Both the position numbers and the translations under genes were made by a program. A model generated the notes under the pieces. The model did not search any database. It was not told the DNA's origin and saw nothing but the letters and a program-made list of their open reading frames with translations. From contig CM039137.1 of assembly GCA_022036555.1 (NCBI GenBank), positions 1,462,947-1,526,946 of the forward strand: DNA of 64,000 nt. Reading direction: 5' to 3'. Shown piece after piece: positions 46,742-58,268 of the stretch. Every line of letters begins with the position of its first letter. Position 1 is the stretch's first letter. This DNA comes from Microstegium vimineum. Taxonomy: Eukaryota > Streptophyta > Magnoliopsida > Poales > Poaceae.

Positions 46742-49511
46742 ATGCCACGCACGAAGAATGCCGGCCCCGTCACCGGCAGTGGTGGTGACCCTCCACCTCC
46801 ACCGCGTCCACTCACTAGCCCTGACAGGGGCAAGAAGAAGCTTATTGTGAAAAAGAGAAAGAGGCCGCTTATGGATCCAGACTCAGTGGCAGCACTTGCA
46901 GCGGTAGAGGCAGCAGAGATTGTCGAGCAGGGCGGACGTCGCGCTGGTTTGAGGATCTCTCCTCGTTGTGGAGCGTGTCGTGAGTCCCCCTCTCAGGCAG
47001 AGGCAGAGGTTGAGTCCCCAGAGGCTCCAGAGGCAGCAGAGGCTGAGCAGGCAGATCCTTCGGGGCATTCTTCAGTGCAGGAGCTGATGTCCAGACGAGT
47101 GACTCACGCTCATGGTTCATCGCCTCCTCCTAGGCCCGATGGACCACGGCATAATGACAGACCTCCGCCAAGACCTCGAGTGCCAGATCCAGTGAGGTAC
47201 AATGTCCAGGGCATGTCAGCCAAGCAAATTCAGGACATGAGATTTGCAGACTTTCAGACTTGGTTTCCAGCACAGCGAGACCCTCGTGTCGGTTCAGACT
47301 TCTACACGATTGTGCACGAGGACTTCTACAGAGCCTACGTCGAGACACGTGCACCGCTACGGGCACACAGAGTTTGTCCCCTGCAGGCGATCATAGAGGT
47401 CGGTGGTCCTGGTATAGCTCAGCACTTTGAGTACCTAGGTGGCTTGACAGGCTTGATCGGCAGGGTTGGGAACTATCAGGAGGACTGGGTCAGACAGTTC
47501 TACGCTTCCTTGTGGGTCTCACCCGACCACGACTTTCTACACTTCGCTTTCAGAGGTCGAAACCATAGGATCTACGCGACCCGGTTCCGTGAGATCTTTC
47601 ACCTAGAGGCTTTAGAGACACGGATTCACACCTTGTGCTACGGTGACCAGGACGCACCATGTCATCCTCATGAGGGAGAGGTGCCTTCAGTTGAGTTCGT
47701 GCGGCCTTGCTTCAGAGAGCCGTTCAGAGAAGGGTCTAGTCAAGGCACGCGTGACCTCACGGCGACTGCCCGAATCCTGAACGAGGTACTTAGGCGCACC
47801 ATACTACGCCGAGTGGGAGCTCGTGAGACTATCACCCACCTGCAGTTGTGGCTCTTAGCACATCTTGTCCGCAAAGAGAAGTTTGACTTATGGGACTTGA
47901 TTGTTAGTGAGATGGAGGACATCATAGCTTCAGGATTCAGAGGTCACTGACAGCTTCAGTACGCACATTGGATATCCTATCTGATGGTTGCTCGTGGCGA
48001 GTCTATCTCCCAGCTTACCACACTCACCCGATCTGACACCGGCTTTCCTGAGTATAACATGAGTCAGTTCGTGAGTCACAGTGGCAGAGGTCGCTTGAGG
48101 CATCAGGGACCGCATACACGTCAGATAGGTGTTCCACCTGAGTCAGCGGTACAGCAGGAGACAGTGGTTCCTGGTTTGGGAGATGATGAGCTTGCAGTGC
48201 TTGATGTTCAGATTGACGCTGCTGCCGATGATGCCTATGTTGATAATGTTCCTTCTAGTAGCTCAGATGATGAATATAGGCCGATTCCAGAGTACGTACC
48301 CCGGTCTCATGACCACGAGGCCGGTGGGTCAGGTTCAGCGTCAGGCACCTCAGAGGCTATCATCCTCTCTCTTCTAACCAGCATGTAGCAGGAGCAGGTC
48401 AAACATGCAGAGGAGCAGAGGCGACAGGAAGAGGAGCAGAGACGACAGGCTGAGGATGTTAGGAGACTCACCGCTCAGCAGCTAGCAGCTCAGGCTGAGG
48501 CTTAGGCTCGTCAGGATGAATTTCAGCGCTAGTTTCTATCATATCAGATACAGCAGGCTGAAATTCAGAAGACTCAGACCATGCTTCTTGAGCGTCTTCT
48601 CAGCTCGAGCTCCGGGCAGACCTTTACTCCACAACTTCAGTTTCCGGGGGTCTCACAGCAGCAGCAGTTTACCTCTCAGCCACCTCAGCCGACAGTGTCA
48701 GTGATGCCGACTCCAGCATTACCGTCCGGAGGACAGCAGAGTCAGGCACCCATTGCTCCACCCTTTCAGGCACCGGTTTCACCAGAGTGCCAGTCTCCGA
48801 GGACCTAGGTGTCTTCTTGGTTAGCTTCTCCCGATGACTTTCAGTCAGGCTTCACACCTGTCCGGGGAACTACCATGGCAGAGGCCTCACGTGAGCTCAC
48901 AGCCTCCTACAGGGAGATCACAGGCGAGGACTCTCCAGCACCAGCAGCTCAGCATGAGACTCCGCCAGCAAAGGCTGCGGTGGATCCTCCGGCGACGGGC
49001 ACTCACCTCTCCTCAGTTGCCTCATCGGGGATCGCACCGGATCAGTCCACTCAGACCATCACCACTCCTCCAGCTGCAGTTCAGACTGATGCTATCTCAG
49101 TTGCAGTGGAGGCAGTTGAGTCAGGGGCTCTAGTCCAAGCACATGAGCAGGCAAAGGCAGTCACAGTGGCAGTATCTTCACCGCCTCACTCCCAGCCAGC
49201 CGAGCTTGTTGCAGCAGTATCTCTAGTCGCTTTAGCATTATCTACTCCTGACCCGAGTTTTCACTTGTCGGGCTCCCAGACCCGTTACTTCAGAGGCCGG
49301 ACCGTCTGAGGCTCTAGCTCATGGTGTTACTCCTTCCGAGCCTCAGGGGGAGCTCAAGGAGTCAGCTCAGCCTTCCCAGACCGCTACTCAAACAGATGCA
49401 GCTCCAGAGGGTCAGACAGCTGAGGACAGCGATGACAGTCCAGATTACTCCCAGTTCGATCTCCACTCCCGCTCCACGGATGGTTCTCTTCCAGATGCTC
49501 CAGCTTCGTAG
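46742..49511 (+). pseudogene. Third ORF of element A, several stops
   Basis: Starts MPRTKNAGPVTGSGGDPPPP and is open to 47950 (403 codons), then continues in frame past stops at 47948-47950, 48386-48388, 48503, 48530 and 48806-48808; a shift near 49300 leads to the end at 49511. N-terminus Pro/Glu/Arg-rich; a globular part (MRFADFQTWFPAQRD, FYTIVHEDFYRAYV, DWVRQFYASLWVSPDH, YATRFREIFHL, LQLWLLAHLVRKEK); then low-complexity Gln/Glu coiled coil (about 48390-48560) and Ser/Pro/Ala-rich C-terminus. No membrane span. This has the position of the SIRE env-like gene and appears related to the third ORF of B. Function unknown. Confidence 0.7.
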
Positions 49512-49990
49512 TTTTGGTGCTTGGCGCCAAAGGGGGAGAGAGAGTCGATTATAGAGATAGGGGGACGGATTTGCTTCTTTGTGTGATTTTATTCCCCCGT
49601 ACTCATGTCATCATGTCTATCTTATTTGCATTTGTGTATATGTGTGATGGATGATGTTTGTGAGATACTTGTGCTTGTGAGACATACTCTTGTTTATCAC
49701 TAATATATGTTGTGAGTTGTCTCTTGTTCATGATATGTCTCTATGATCTAATGGTTATTGAGCTTCCGCGCCTTACTCTGATACTTATGAGAGAATATCA
49801 TGAGGTACCATAATTCAATTTCATATTAATGAGTACCATGCTTTGTGGCTTGGCAAGGATGAGCAAGTATTGTTCAATCTCATTCACTAACCCTTGCTCA
49901 ACCTTTTCAAGTCACTTGAAATCCTAACCTTTCACTCTTATACCCATACTCGAGGAATTATTGTCGTCAATCACCAAAAAGGGGGGAGAT
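49512..49990 (+). other. 3' UTR and polypurine tract of element A
   Basis: Non-coding, T/G-rich; ends with AAAAAGGGGGGAGAT (49976-49990) directly before the 3' LTR. Confidence 0.8.
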
Positions 49991-51485
49991 TGAAGAATCA
50001 TGGTTATATTGGTTTCGGTGATTAACGACAATTAGCGATTATTATGGTTAATGTGTGTTTTGTAGAGGCTATCCGTAGCTTAGCCATAGTGATCAGCATA
50101 AATGGTCATCACTTAGCCCTCAAGATGGATATCGTTTCGGATTTCAAAGAGACATGATGAAGACCCTAGGATGATAGGCTAAGTGCCATAAGGTGATCAA
50201 GGGCACTTAGAAATAGATAGGGCTTCTATTTTATCTTTGACCGTACTATTAAGAGGGATTGAGACTAGTAGCTTGACTTAGGAGAGCTTCATAACTTAGG
50301 TGTGGTGCACACTTGACATCCTTAGCTCTAAGCAAGCCTATGGTGACCGTAAGATAGCCTAGGACAACTTCCATATTCATCGTGACGAAAACCGAAGTTG
50401 AGGGAGCCATTTTCTGGGCGTCGGACGCTGAGGTCTAGGGCGCCGGATGCTGCCGGCGCGCCAGACGCTGACGCCGGACGATGACGAATGTTCGCCCTAG
50501 CGTCCGGCGGCGTTACAGAGAGCTCCAGAGACGTCCATTTTGCGACGGACACGTCCGTTGCATGGGCGTCGGACGCTCGCGAGCGTCCAGGAATATTTTC
50601 CCAGAAACCCGAGAGCAGCCAATTGGCGCCGGACGCTGAGGCGCAGTGTCCGTCGCCAAGCGCCGGAGCGTCCGAGGCCTGCTGACGTGAACAGGAACTA
50701 GCCGTTGGGGCTAGCGACGGAGCGTCCGTCGCCAACTTGAAATGCCAGCCCGAGGCAGTTTTCTGGAGGGCTATTTATAGCTCCTCACACTTCTCTCCCA
50801 CCTTGCCTTTGCTCATTTTCAGTTGCTGAGTTTCTTGAGAAGGTTGGGAAGAGAGCAAGAGCCCTAGAGAGAGAGAGTGATTCGCGAATCCATCCATCCT
50901 CTCCTCTAGTTCATCCAAGAGTTCAAGTGTGCATCCTCTAGTTGTGAAGCTTGAGTGAGTCAAGCGAAGATCGAGGTTTGTTACTCTTGGTGATCGACAT
51001 CACCTAGACGGTCTGGTGGTGCTTGGAGGAAGGTGATCACCGGGGAGATTGTCGGCGGCCCTTCTTCATCAACTTGTGATCGGTTGTGGGCGATTCACCG
51101 AGCCGGAGTGGCAAAGAATTAGCCTGTAGAGAGCACTCATCCCTTGCGCGGGATTGAGGGGGAGCTATACCTTGCGAGGTGCTCCAACGAGGACTAGGGG
51201 GGAGTGTCGACTCTTCGATACCTCGGCAAAACATCGTCGTGCCAAGCATCTCTTTCCCTAGCTCTTTCATACCGCATTACTTTCCGCACTTGTCTTTCAA
51301 TTCATATTAGAATTGTGTAGGAAGTTTTCGCTTTCAATTGACTTGCTACCGCTTTCTAGCTAGGACACACAAACGGTAGGCACTAGGGAGTTAATTGGCT
51401 CTTGATAGGTTTAATTCTTGCTTAGAAATTAAAAAGAGCCCAATTCACCCCCCCCCCCCTCCTCTTGGGCATCTTGATCCTTTCA
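49991..51485 (+). repeat. 3' LTR of element A
   Basis: 1495 bp, starting TGAAGAATCATGG and ending GATCCTTTCA. The motif cluster is at 50417-50730 and the TATA box GGCTATTTATAGC is near 50768-50780. It is about 14 bp longer than the 5' LTR, partly through a C-run (51449-51460). Confidence 0.9.
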
Positions 51486-52130
51486 CGGCCATCCAAGCGC
51501 CTCCGCTGCCCCAGGCCATACAAGCACCTCCGCCGCCCCATCCCAAGTGACGCCTCCCGCATCAGCTCCACCCTAGGTCGTGGGCCAAGCCGGTGCCTAG
51601 GTTGTCGTGTCAGGCCATTGCCGTCTCACTCTAGGACGGCGAGTCCACAACCTACCCGTCCCCATGGATTGTAGTTGGAGTGATCTAATCCCTTGGTATG
51701 CACTCTCTTTCTCTTTTGTATTTGTAGAACTCTAGCATAGATTGAATAGAATTTTTCGAATAGAATTTTAACTTTATTTCTTGCATTTGGTTTATCTAGG
51801 ATCGATGTGGAGCCTGAGCTTAGTTTAGATGTGTTAGCTTATGTATATATTTATGTCGTGTGTGTCGTGTGACCTTCTAGCCGTGTAGCCTTCTGGCCTT
51901 CCGACCCCTGGCTTTCTATCTGCTGCCTATATATGTAAACGCTTCCCTCTAATGTATATACAGTTTTGTATTCTCTAATATGGTATCAGCTGCGGTTTCG
52001 ACCACACTCACGCTTCCGTAACCCAAAGCTGTCGCCGACCGATCGCCTGTCCCTGCCGCTGCAGCTTCGCTCGCCAGGCACAGCCGCCGATCTCTCGCCA
52101 GCACCCTCTACTCGCTGCTTGCTGCGTTCG

Positions 52131-53085
52131 ATGGCTGACGCCGCAGCCGCGGCCCGTCGCGCTGAGGAAGAGGCTCGTCTTGCCGAAGAGGCTGCTGCCC
52201 TGGACGCCCATGAGGCTGACCACGCCAACCTGTGGGCGCAGGCCACGGCCGTCGCCAACATTAAGAACTTGATTCCCGTCGTGCTGGAGCAATCGGCCAA
52301 CAACTATGGCAAGTGGCGCGGCCTGTTCCTCATGGTGCTCGGCAAGTACGCCCTTACCAGCCACGTACTCGACGACGAGGCTCTGCCGGAGCGCCCTGTA
52401 TGGGCACAAATGGACTGTACTATTCTTACATGGATCTACAACACGATCTCCAGTGACTTGCTACAGTCGTTGATGCTTCATCAATTCTCTGCTCGCAGCG
52501 CTTAGCGGTTCCTGGAGGACGAGTTTCTCGGCCACAGCGAATCCCGCGCGCTCTTCCTCGAGACGCAGTTTCGCAACTTGCGCCAAGGACCCATGAGCAT
52601 CACCGACTATTGCCGCCGCCTGGAGTCCATGGCGGCGTCTCTCAACGACTTTGGAGATCCTATTGGTGATCGTCAGATGGTCCTCACGCTTCTCCACGGC
52701 CTCAACGGCCAATATCGCCATATGGTGTCTATTCTGAAGATGCATCGTCCGTTCCCCACTTTTGAGGAGGCCCGGACTCACCTTCTGTTGGAAGAGATTG
52801 AGCAGGAGGCACGGCCGCCATCACCGCCGTCCGCACTGGTCGCCATGCCTGGGTCATCTCCGACACCACGCCAGGACAGCCTGGCGGCTCTACTTCGACA
52901 CCAGCCCGCCAGGGTGGCCGTCCATCCGTGCGTCCGCCGACTCCAGCACGCCCGCCGACTCCAGCATCCAATTTCGGCGGCAGCCAGCGCAGTAACCGCC
53001 GCCGCGGCCGCGGTGGCCGATCCGGCGGCACGCCCCCTCCACTGGTGGCCTGCACCCGTCCTTCTCTCATCCTTGGGCGGGGACT
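52131..53085 (+). pseudogene. gag of element E, broken
   Basis: Starts MADAAAAARRAEEEARLAEE. The Copia gag core is visible: IPVVLEQSANNYGKWRGLFL, VLGKYALTSHVLDDE, then after a TAG (52503-52505) RFLEDEF, LRQGPMSITDYCRRLESMA and RHMVSILKMHRPFPTFEEAR. Near 52890 the frame shifts; a basic GGSQRSNRRRGRGGRSGG stretch is in another frame (52970-53030). No CCHC knuckle is obvious. Confidence 0.8.
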
Positions 53086-56000
53086 GTGCAGATGTGGTCC
53101 TACGACCGCTCTGGTCGCCCACCGATGGCGCCACCACCGGCTTTCGCCGCACCTGGGTTCACCGCCATGCCGTTCAGCCCCTACGGCACCTACAGTCTTC
53201 CACAATATGGTGGCCTCTCGGGTCACTACTACGGGGGAGCTCCAACTCCGTCGCCGGCTCCACAGCCGGCGTTCCAGTCGTCGGCGCACTGGAACCCGAT
53301 CCACGGCGGTTCGTTCGACTCGAACTCCTTGGCGAACTTGTTCAGCACGATGACACTCAACCCGCCTCCGACATCAGAGTGGTACGCCGACTCCAGAGCA
53401 GGTTCCCACATGACCTCCACCACTGGTAACCTGTCCACAATTTTCCCATCTTCATCATGCACTCCTTCATCTATCATTGTTGGTAATGGGGCTTTAGTTC
53501 CCGTTACTGCCACCGGATCTCATTCCTTTTCTTTGCCGCACCGTGATCTCGTTCTTAATAATGTCTTGGTCTCCCCTCATATTATCAAGAATTTGATTTC
53601 CATTCGTCGTTTTACCACCGATAACAATTGTTCTATCGAATTTGATCCGTTTGGCCTCTCTGTGAAGGATTTGCAAACTAGGAACGTGATCGCCAGGTGC
53701 AATAGCTCCGGTGACCTTTACCCATTCTTCACCCACTCCACCAGCGTCGCTGCGTTCATTGCAGCCCCCTCCTCCCTTTGGCACCGTCGTCTCGGACACC
53801 TCGGTCGTGAAGCTCTGTCCAAGCTTGTTAGCTCCAGTGCCATCTCATGTAATAAGGATGATCTGGACCACATATGTCATGCTTGTCAGCTTGGTCGTCA
53901 TGTGCGTCTACCTTTTGGTTCATCTACTTCTTGAGCTTTACATAAATTTGATTTAATACACTGTGACCTCTGGACATCTCCCGTGGTCAGTGTCTCTGGT
54001 TACAAATACTATCTTGTTATCCTCGATGATTGTTCGCATTATATTTGGACTTTTCCACTTCGCCTCAAGTCCGAGACGTTCTCTACCCTCTCCAATTTTG
54101 TTGCCTATGCACGCACACAATTTAACACCACCATCAAGAGTGTCTAGTGTGACAATGGTCGTGAATTTGACAATTCTTCGGCCTGCACGTTCTTCCTCCA
54201 ACATGGTGTTGTTTTTCGTATGTCATGTCCCTATACCTCCCAGCAAAACGGCAAAGCCGAGCGCTCCCTTCGCACCCTGAACAATATTCTGCGCTCCCTA
54301 TTGTTCCAGGCAAGTCTTCCCCCGGTTTATTGGGTGGAAGCCCTTCACACCGCCACCTATCTTGTGAACCGCCTCCCCACTAAAAATCTCACCTTCTTCA
54401 CGCCGTTTAGCTACCTCCATTCCACCCAGCTCTCCTATGAACATCTTCGTGTGTTCGGCTGCGCTTGCTATCCCAATATGTCCTCCACAGCTCCTAACAA
54501 ACTTTCACCTCGCTCCTCCCTATGTGTGTTCCTTGGTTACTCCTCCGACCATAAGGGCTACCGATGTCTTGAACTTCAATCCAATCGGATTATTATCTCC
54601 CGTCATGTTGTCTTTGACGAGTCCTTTTTCCCGTTCTCGGACATGTCTACGACACCTATGGCTCCTTCCACTCTAGACTTCTTGACATCTTATGATGATG
54701 CTCCTATTCCTCCTAGAGCCCGTGTTGTGCAACATGCAGGATCTTCGGCGTCCACGACGGGTGCTACAACGCTCGCCCCTGCACATACCACACCCAACGT
54801 ACAAGGACATGTGCAGATTCTGCATGGCCCTGTAGCACCTAGTGCTACTAGCACCCAACGCACACCTAGTAGTGTTGCCGGTGCTCACGCCATGCCTAGT
54901 GCTGCTGGTGGTGCCAATGTTGTGCCTGGTGCTGCTAGTACCCAGCTGTCCCTGCGTCAACTTCCCCAGCACACACCCGTCGAGCCGCCTACGACTAATA
55001 CCGGCCCTGCTGCCCCTGCGTCCAGTACGCCGGTTGTTGCTAGCGGGGCTGGCCACCCCTCGACGACGTCTGCTGATGCCGGTACTGCTGCCCCTGTATC
55101 TCATACGCAGGTTGTTGCCAGCGGTACTGGCCGCACCACCTCCACCTAGCCGGTTCCGATCCCACTGGTCGTCAACGCGCATTCGATGCGCACGCGTGGG
55201 AAAGACGGCTTCGCTCAACCAGTGGATCGCCTCAACCTCCATGTCTCGTCCATGTCACCGTTGTCGCGCTCTGTTCGTGATGTGCTATTGGACTCTAACT
55301 GGCGCACTGCCATGCAGGATGAGTTTGACGCTCTTCTCGCCAACAACACCTGGACACTTGTTCCTCGCCCACCGGGTGTCAACTTGGTCACTGGTAAATG
55401 GATTTATCGCCACAAATTAAAAGCTGATGGGACTCTTGATCGTTACAAGGCCCGATGGGTATTGCGTGGCTTTACTCAACGCCCAGGTATTGATTATGAT
55501 GAGACTTTCAGTCCAGTGGTTAAGCCGGCGACAGTTCGTGTGGTTCTTTCTTTGGCTCTGTCTCATAATTGGCCAATTCATCAACTGGATGTCAAGAACG
55601 CATTCTTACATGGCACTCTGACAGAGACAGTCTACTGTATTCAGCCTTCAGGCTTTACTGATCCTTCTCATCCGGATTATGTTTGTCGGTTGAACAAATC
55701 ACTTTATGGTTTGAAGCAGGCCCCTCGTGCATGGCATAACAGGTTCACGTCACATCTCTTGTCTCTTGGATTTGTAGGGGCCAGATCTGATACTTCGTTA
55801 TTCACTTATCACTTGGGGTCCGATGTTGCCTATTTGTTACTCTATGTTGATGACATTGTGCTCACCGCTTCTTCAGCTGGTTTTCTTAAACAAATTATTA
55901 TGGCATTACAACATGAGTTTTCAATGACTGATATGGGCCAACTTCATCATTTTCTTGGTGTATCTGTTAGCCGCCAAGATGATGGTATGTTTCTCTCTCA

Positions 56001-56808
56001 GCGCCAGTATATACTTGATATATTGGAGCGTGCCAGTATGAGTGCTTGCAAGCCTTGCAACACCCCTGTAGAAGTGCACTCAAAGTTATCTGGAGATGGT
56101 ACCCCAGTCAAAGACCCTACACAGTATCGCAGTTTGGCTGGAGCTCTACAGTATCTTACTTTCACTCGTCCGGATATTGCTTATGCCGTCCAACAGATTT
56201 GCCTTTACGTGCATGATCCTCGAGAGCCCCACTATGCTGCTCTCAAGCGCATCTTACGTTACCTCCAGGGTACTATTTCACTTGGCATGACTCTTTGCCG
56301 CTCTCCGCCTGATGAGTTGACTGTCTACTCAGATGCAGATTGGGCTGGGTGTCCTGAGACTCGCCGCTCGACCTCAGGTTATGCTGTATTTCTTGGTGAC
56401 AATTTAGTCTCCTGGTCATCCAAGCGACAACAGACTGTCTCTAGGTCTAGTGCCGAAGCTGAGTATCGAGCTGTCGCAAATGGTGTCGCTGAAGCCTCCT
56501 GGCTCCGTCAGCTGCTTCAGGAGCTTCGCCACCCCCCTCATCGAGCCACCGTTGTCTACTGCGACAATATCAGTGCCGTGTACCTCTCCACCAATCCAGT
56601 ACAACATCAGCGCACGAAGTATATTGAGATCGACTTACATTTTGTTCGGGATCGTGTTGCCCTTGGTCAGGTTCGGGTTCTCCATGTTCCTACAACATCC
56701 CAGTATGCCAACATATTCACCAAGGGCCTTCCAACGTCCGTGTTTCAAGAGTTTCGGTCCAGTTTGAATGATCGTCATGCTACCGATCAAACTGCGGGGG
56801 AGTGTTAG
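53086..56808 (+). pseudogene. pol of element E: protease, integrase, RT, RNase H, three stops
   Basis: One frame holds the whole of pol, with stops at 53932-53934, 54145-54147 and 55147-55149. The protease motif reads WYADSRAGSHM: the usual DSG catalytic triplet is DSR. Zinc finger: WHRRLGHLG and HICHACQLGRH. Integrase: HCDLWTSPV, LDDCSHYIWTF, CDNGREFDN, CPYTSQQNGKAERSLRT. Ser/Ala/Thr-rich linker. RT: WTLVPRPPGVNLVTGKWIY, LDVKNAFLHG, LYGLKQAPRAWHNR, active site YVDDIVLTA. RNase H: YSDADWAGC, STSGYAVFLG, SSAEAEYRAVA, TNPVQHQRTKYIEID. RT to the end (55186-56808) is one intact 540-codon frame. Confidence 0.92.
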
Positions 56809-57100
56809 CTTATGTATATATTTATGTCGTGTGCATCGTGTGACCTTCTAGCCGTGTAGCCTTCTGGCCTTCCGACCCCTGGCTTTCTATCTGCTGCCTA
56901 TATATGTAAACGCTTCCCTCTAATGTATATACAGTTTTGTAGTAGCAGACATTTGTGACATTGGTTACAATGCAAAGGCCGTAGACCATGGATGTGGTGA
57001 TGTTAGTGGCACTACATTGGCTATAGAATATTATGGTGTTGAATGGGACAACCTACAGATTGTTGACACAAATGATGAAGAGAGTGAGGGCATGTGTTGA

Positions 57101-58040
57101 CATTAGTATCGTACATTATAAGCCGTCAACCTTACTCACATAACACTTGTATATCATAAAACATAAGGTTATTACAAACAATTTTTATGAGTTTTGGTGA
57201 ATTATCATTTTCCAGGGATTAATCCAGAAAGTACGGAAAAATGGATCTAATTGCATAGAATGACGAAACTTATCATCGACGAAAACATACACTAGAGGAC
57301 TCAGGAAGGATCCAGAAGACACCGGAAAAAAGAGAGCCAACACAGTTGACATGTGGGGCCAACCGACCCCACCTGCAGGCCGCCTGACCCCCTAAGAAGG
57401 AACCCTCTCACCCCTTCTGGAGTATTCCTAAACTGCCTTCGAGGATGCATCTTGGCCTTACGTGAGATCGGTTTGATCCACAGTTGATGTCCAACCCATC
57501 AGGCTATAAATATGGCCCTATACCCCCCTGGATGGCTGGAGGAGGCCAGATCCAGAGTTAAAGAGCATGAAGTCCTAATTTCCTATCTAGTAGATCTAGG
57601 CCAACAATCAAGAGAGATAGTTCAATCTAGAGCTAGTTTTGTTTAGAGATGAGAGATATAGAGTTGGAGAGTAGAGTTGGAGAGTAGAGTTTGGGAGTAG
57701 TTTTGACCTGTCGGTGCTTATTCGTCGTTGTATTCTTCGGGATCGAGTCTCCTCGCCCGAGACTTGCATTCTGAGATACCCTGGTAGTTAACTTCTAGTT
57801 CAAGTAAGCAACATTGTTCATATTGTTCTTCATGTTTGCAACGCCTTTTGAGTACTTTGATCTTTATAGCTTCTTGATTGGGTGAGCAGACTTATGTCAG
57901 TGTCACTAAGTGTGTAACTTTTATGCTTTCTATCATTTGAGCTGTCACGGACCTTATATTTGAACTTGTACCATGTAGTACCATGTATGGAGATCTCATG
58001 TATGTCAATCTGATATGTGTTGACCCCTTATGTGCTAAAT
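57101..58040 (+). repeat. LTR-like fragment, unclassified
   Basis: About 0.9 kb of non-coding DNA with a TATA box (GGCTATAAATATGG, 57502-57515). A short direct repeat GAGTTGGAGAGTAGA occurs twice around 57662-57690. A text typical of grass Gypsy LTR 3' parts (TCGGGATCGAGTCTCCTCGC, TGGTAGTTAAC) follows. No primer site or matching second copy is in the window, so a solo or truncated LTR is likely but ends are not defined. Confidence 0.35.
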
Positions 58041-58268
58041 TGTGTTGAAATTCTATCCAAATTCAGTCCAAATTCTACCAAAACTCTCTCCAAAATTGTA
58101 TCAAAATTCTGTAAAATATTGGCCACAAAAGATAACACACATAACACAGTATATGACACAATTCACTTGTGAGTACTTCCATTCATTCAATTCAACACAC
58201 AATTGCTACAAATACAAAAAACACACTCATCACCCACTCTTTATAATTCCATACAAACTGGTCACTAG

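Larger units (their letters stand above)
25620..51485 (+). mobile_element. SIRE-like Copia LTR retrotransposon A, host of nested insertions
   Basis: Two long direct repeats start TGAAGAATCATGG and end GATCCTTTCA (25620-27100 and 49991-51485). Between them are a tRNA-Met type primer site, gag with CCHC knuckles, protease/integrase/RT/RNase H in Copia order, a third ORF and a polypurine tract. Long LTRs, a large gag followed by a stop and then pol, and an extra 3' ORF place it in the SIRE (Maximus) lineage. Element B sits in the protease codons (29641-42001). The presumed target duplication is imperfect: CGATC left, CGGCC right (two transitions). All ORFs are broken, so it is not autonomous now. 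Without nested DNA the element is about 13.5 kb. Confidence 0.9.
51832..56941 (+). mobile_element. Copia element E with short LTRs
   Basis: LTRs start TGTTAGCTTATG; 139 bp are shared (51832-51970 and 56803-56941) with two differences, both in GTGTGTGTCG/GTGTGCATCG. The 5' copy probably extends to about 51979 (TTCTCTAA) because the primer site TGGTATCAG starts at 51981; the 3' copy lacks these last bases and no target duplication is seen, so the right end seems clipped. GCGGGGGAG just before the 3' LTR is the polypurine tract. Short LTRs and one gag-pol reading order suggest the Ale/Retrofit or Ivana group; I cannot decide. Few LTR differences mean it is younger than A and B. Confidence 0.88.
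51664..57100 (+). pseudogene. Small two-exon gene or fragment, second exon split by Copia element E
   Basis: Exon 1 (51664-51695) encodes MDCSWSDLIP and ends CCTTG|GTATGC. After a 104-bp intron ending TTTATCTAG, exon 2 starts at 51800 with IDVEPELSLD. It is cut at 51831 by element E and continues at 56943 in the same frame with VADICDIGYNAKAVDHG, GTTLAIEYYGVEWDN and a TGA at 57098-57100, about 72 codons in total. Splice signals and frame continuity across a 5-kb insertion argue that this was once a real coding sequence. I do not recognise it; an N-terminal exon of a Mutator-like transposase or of an unknown grass gene are options. The region upstream (51486-51663) is Pro-rich/GC-rich and abuts LTR A, so the promoter was displaced by A. 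Confidence 0.45.

Noticed and set aside
25620..51485. Clustered short repeats read as a possible CRISPR-like array
   Set aside because: Spacing is irregular, units are near-palindromes with many variants, the setting is plant LTRs, and no cas genes exist.
49978..51485. A perfect 5-bp target duplication for element A
   Set aside because: The left flank is CGATC and the right is CGGCC; two mismatches, so it was not counted as a perfect duplication.
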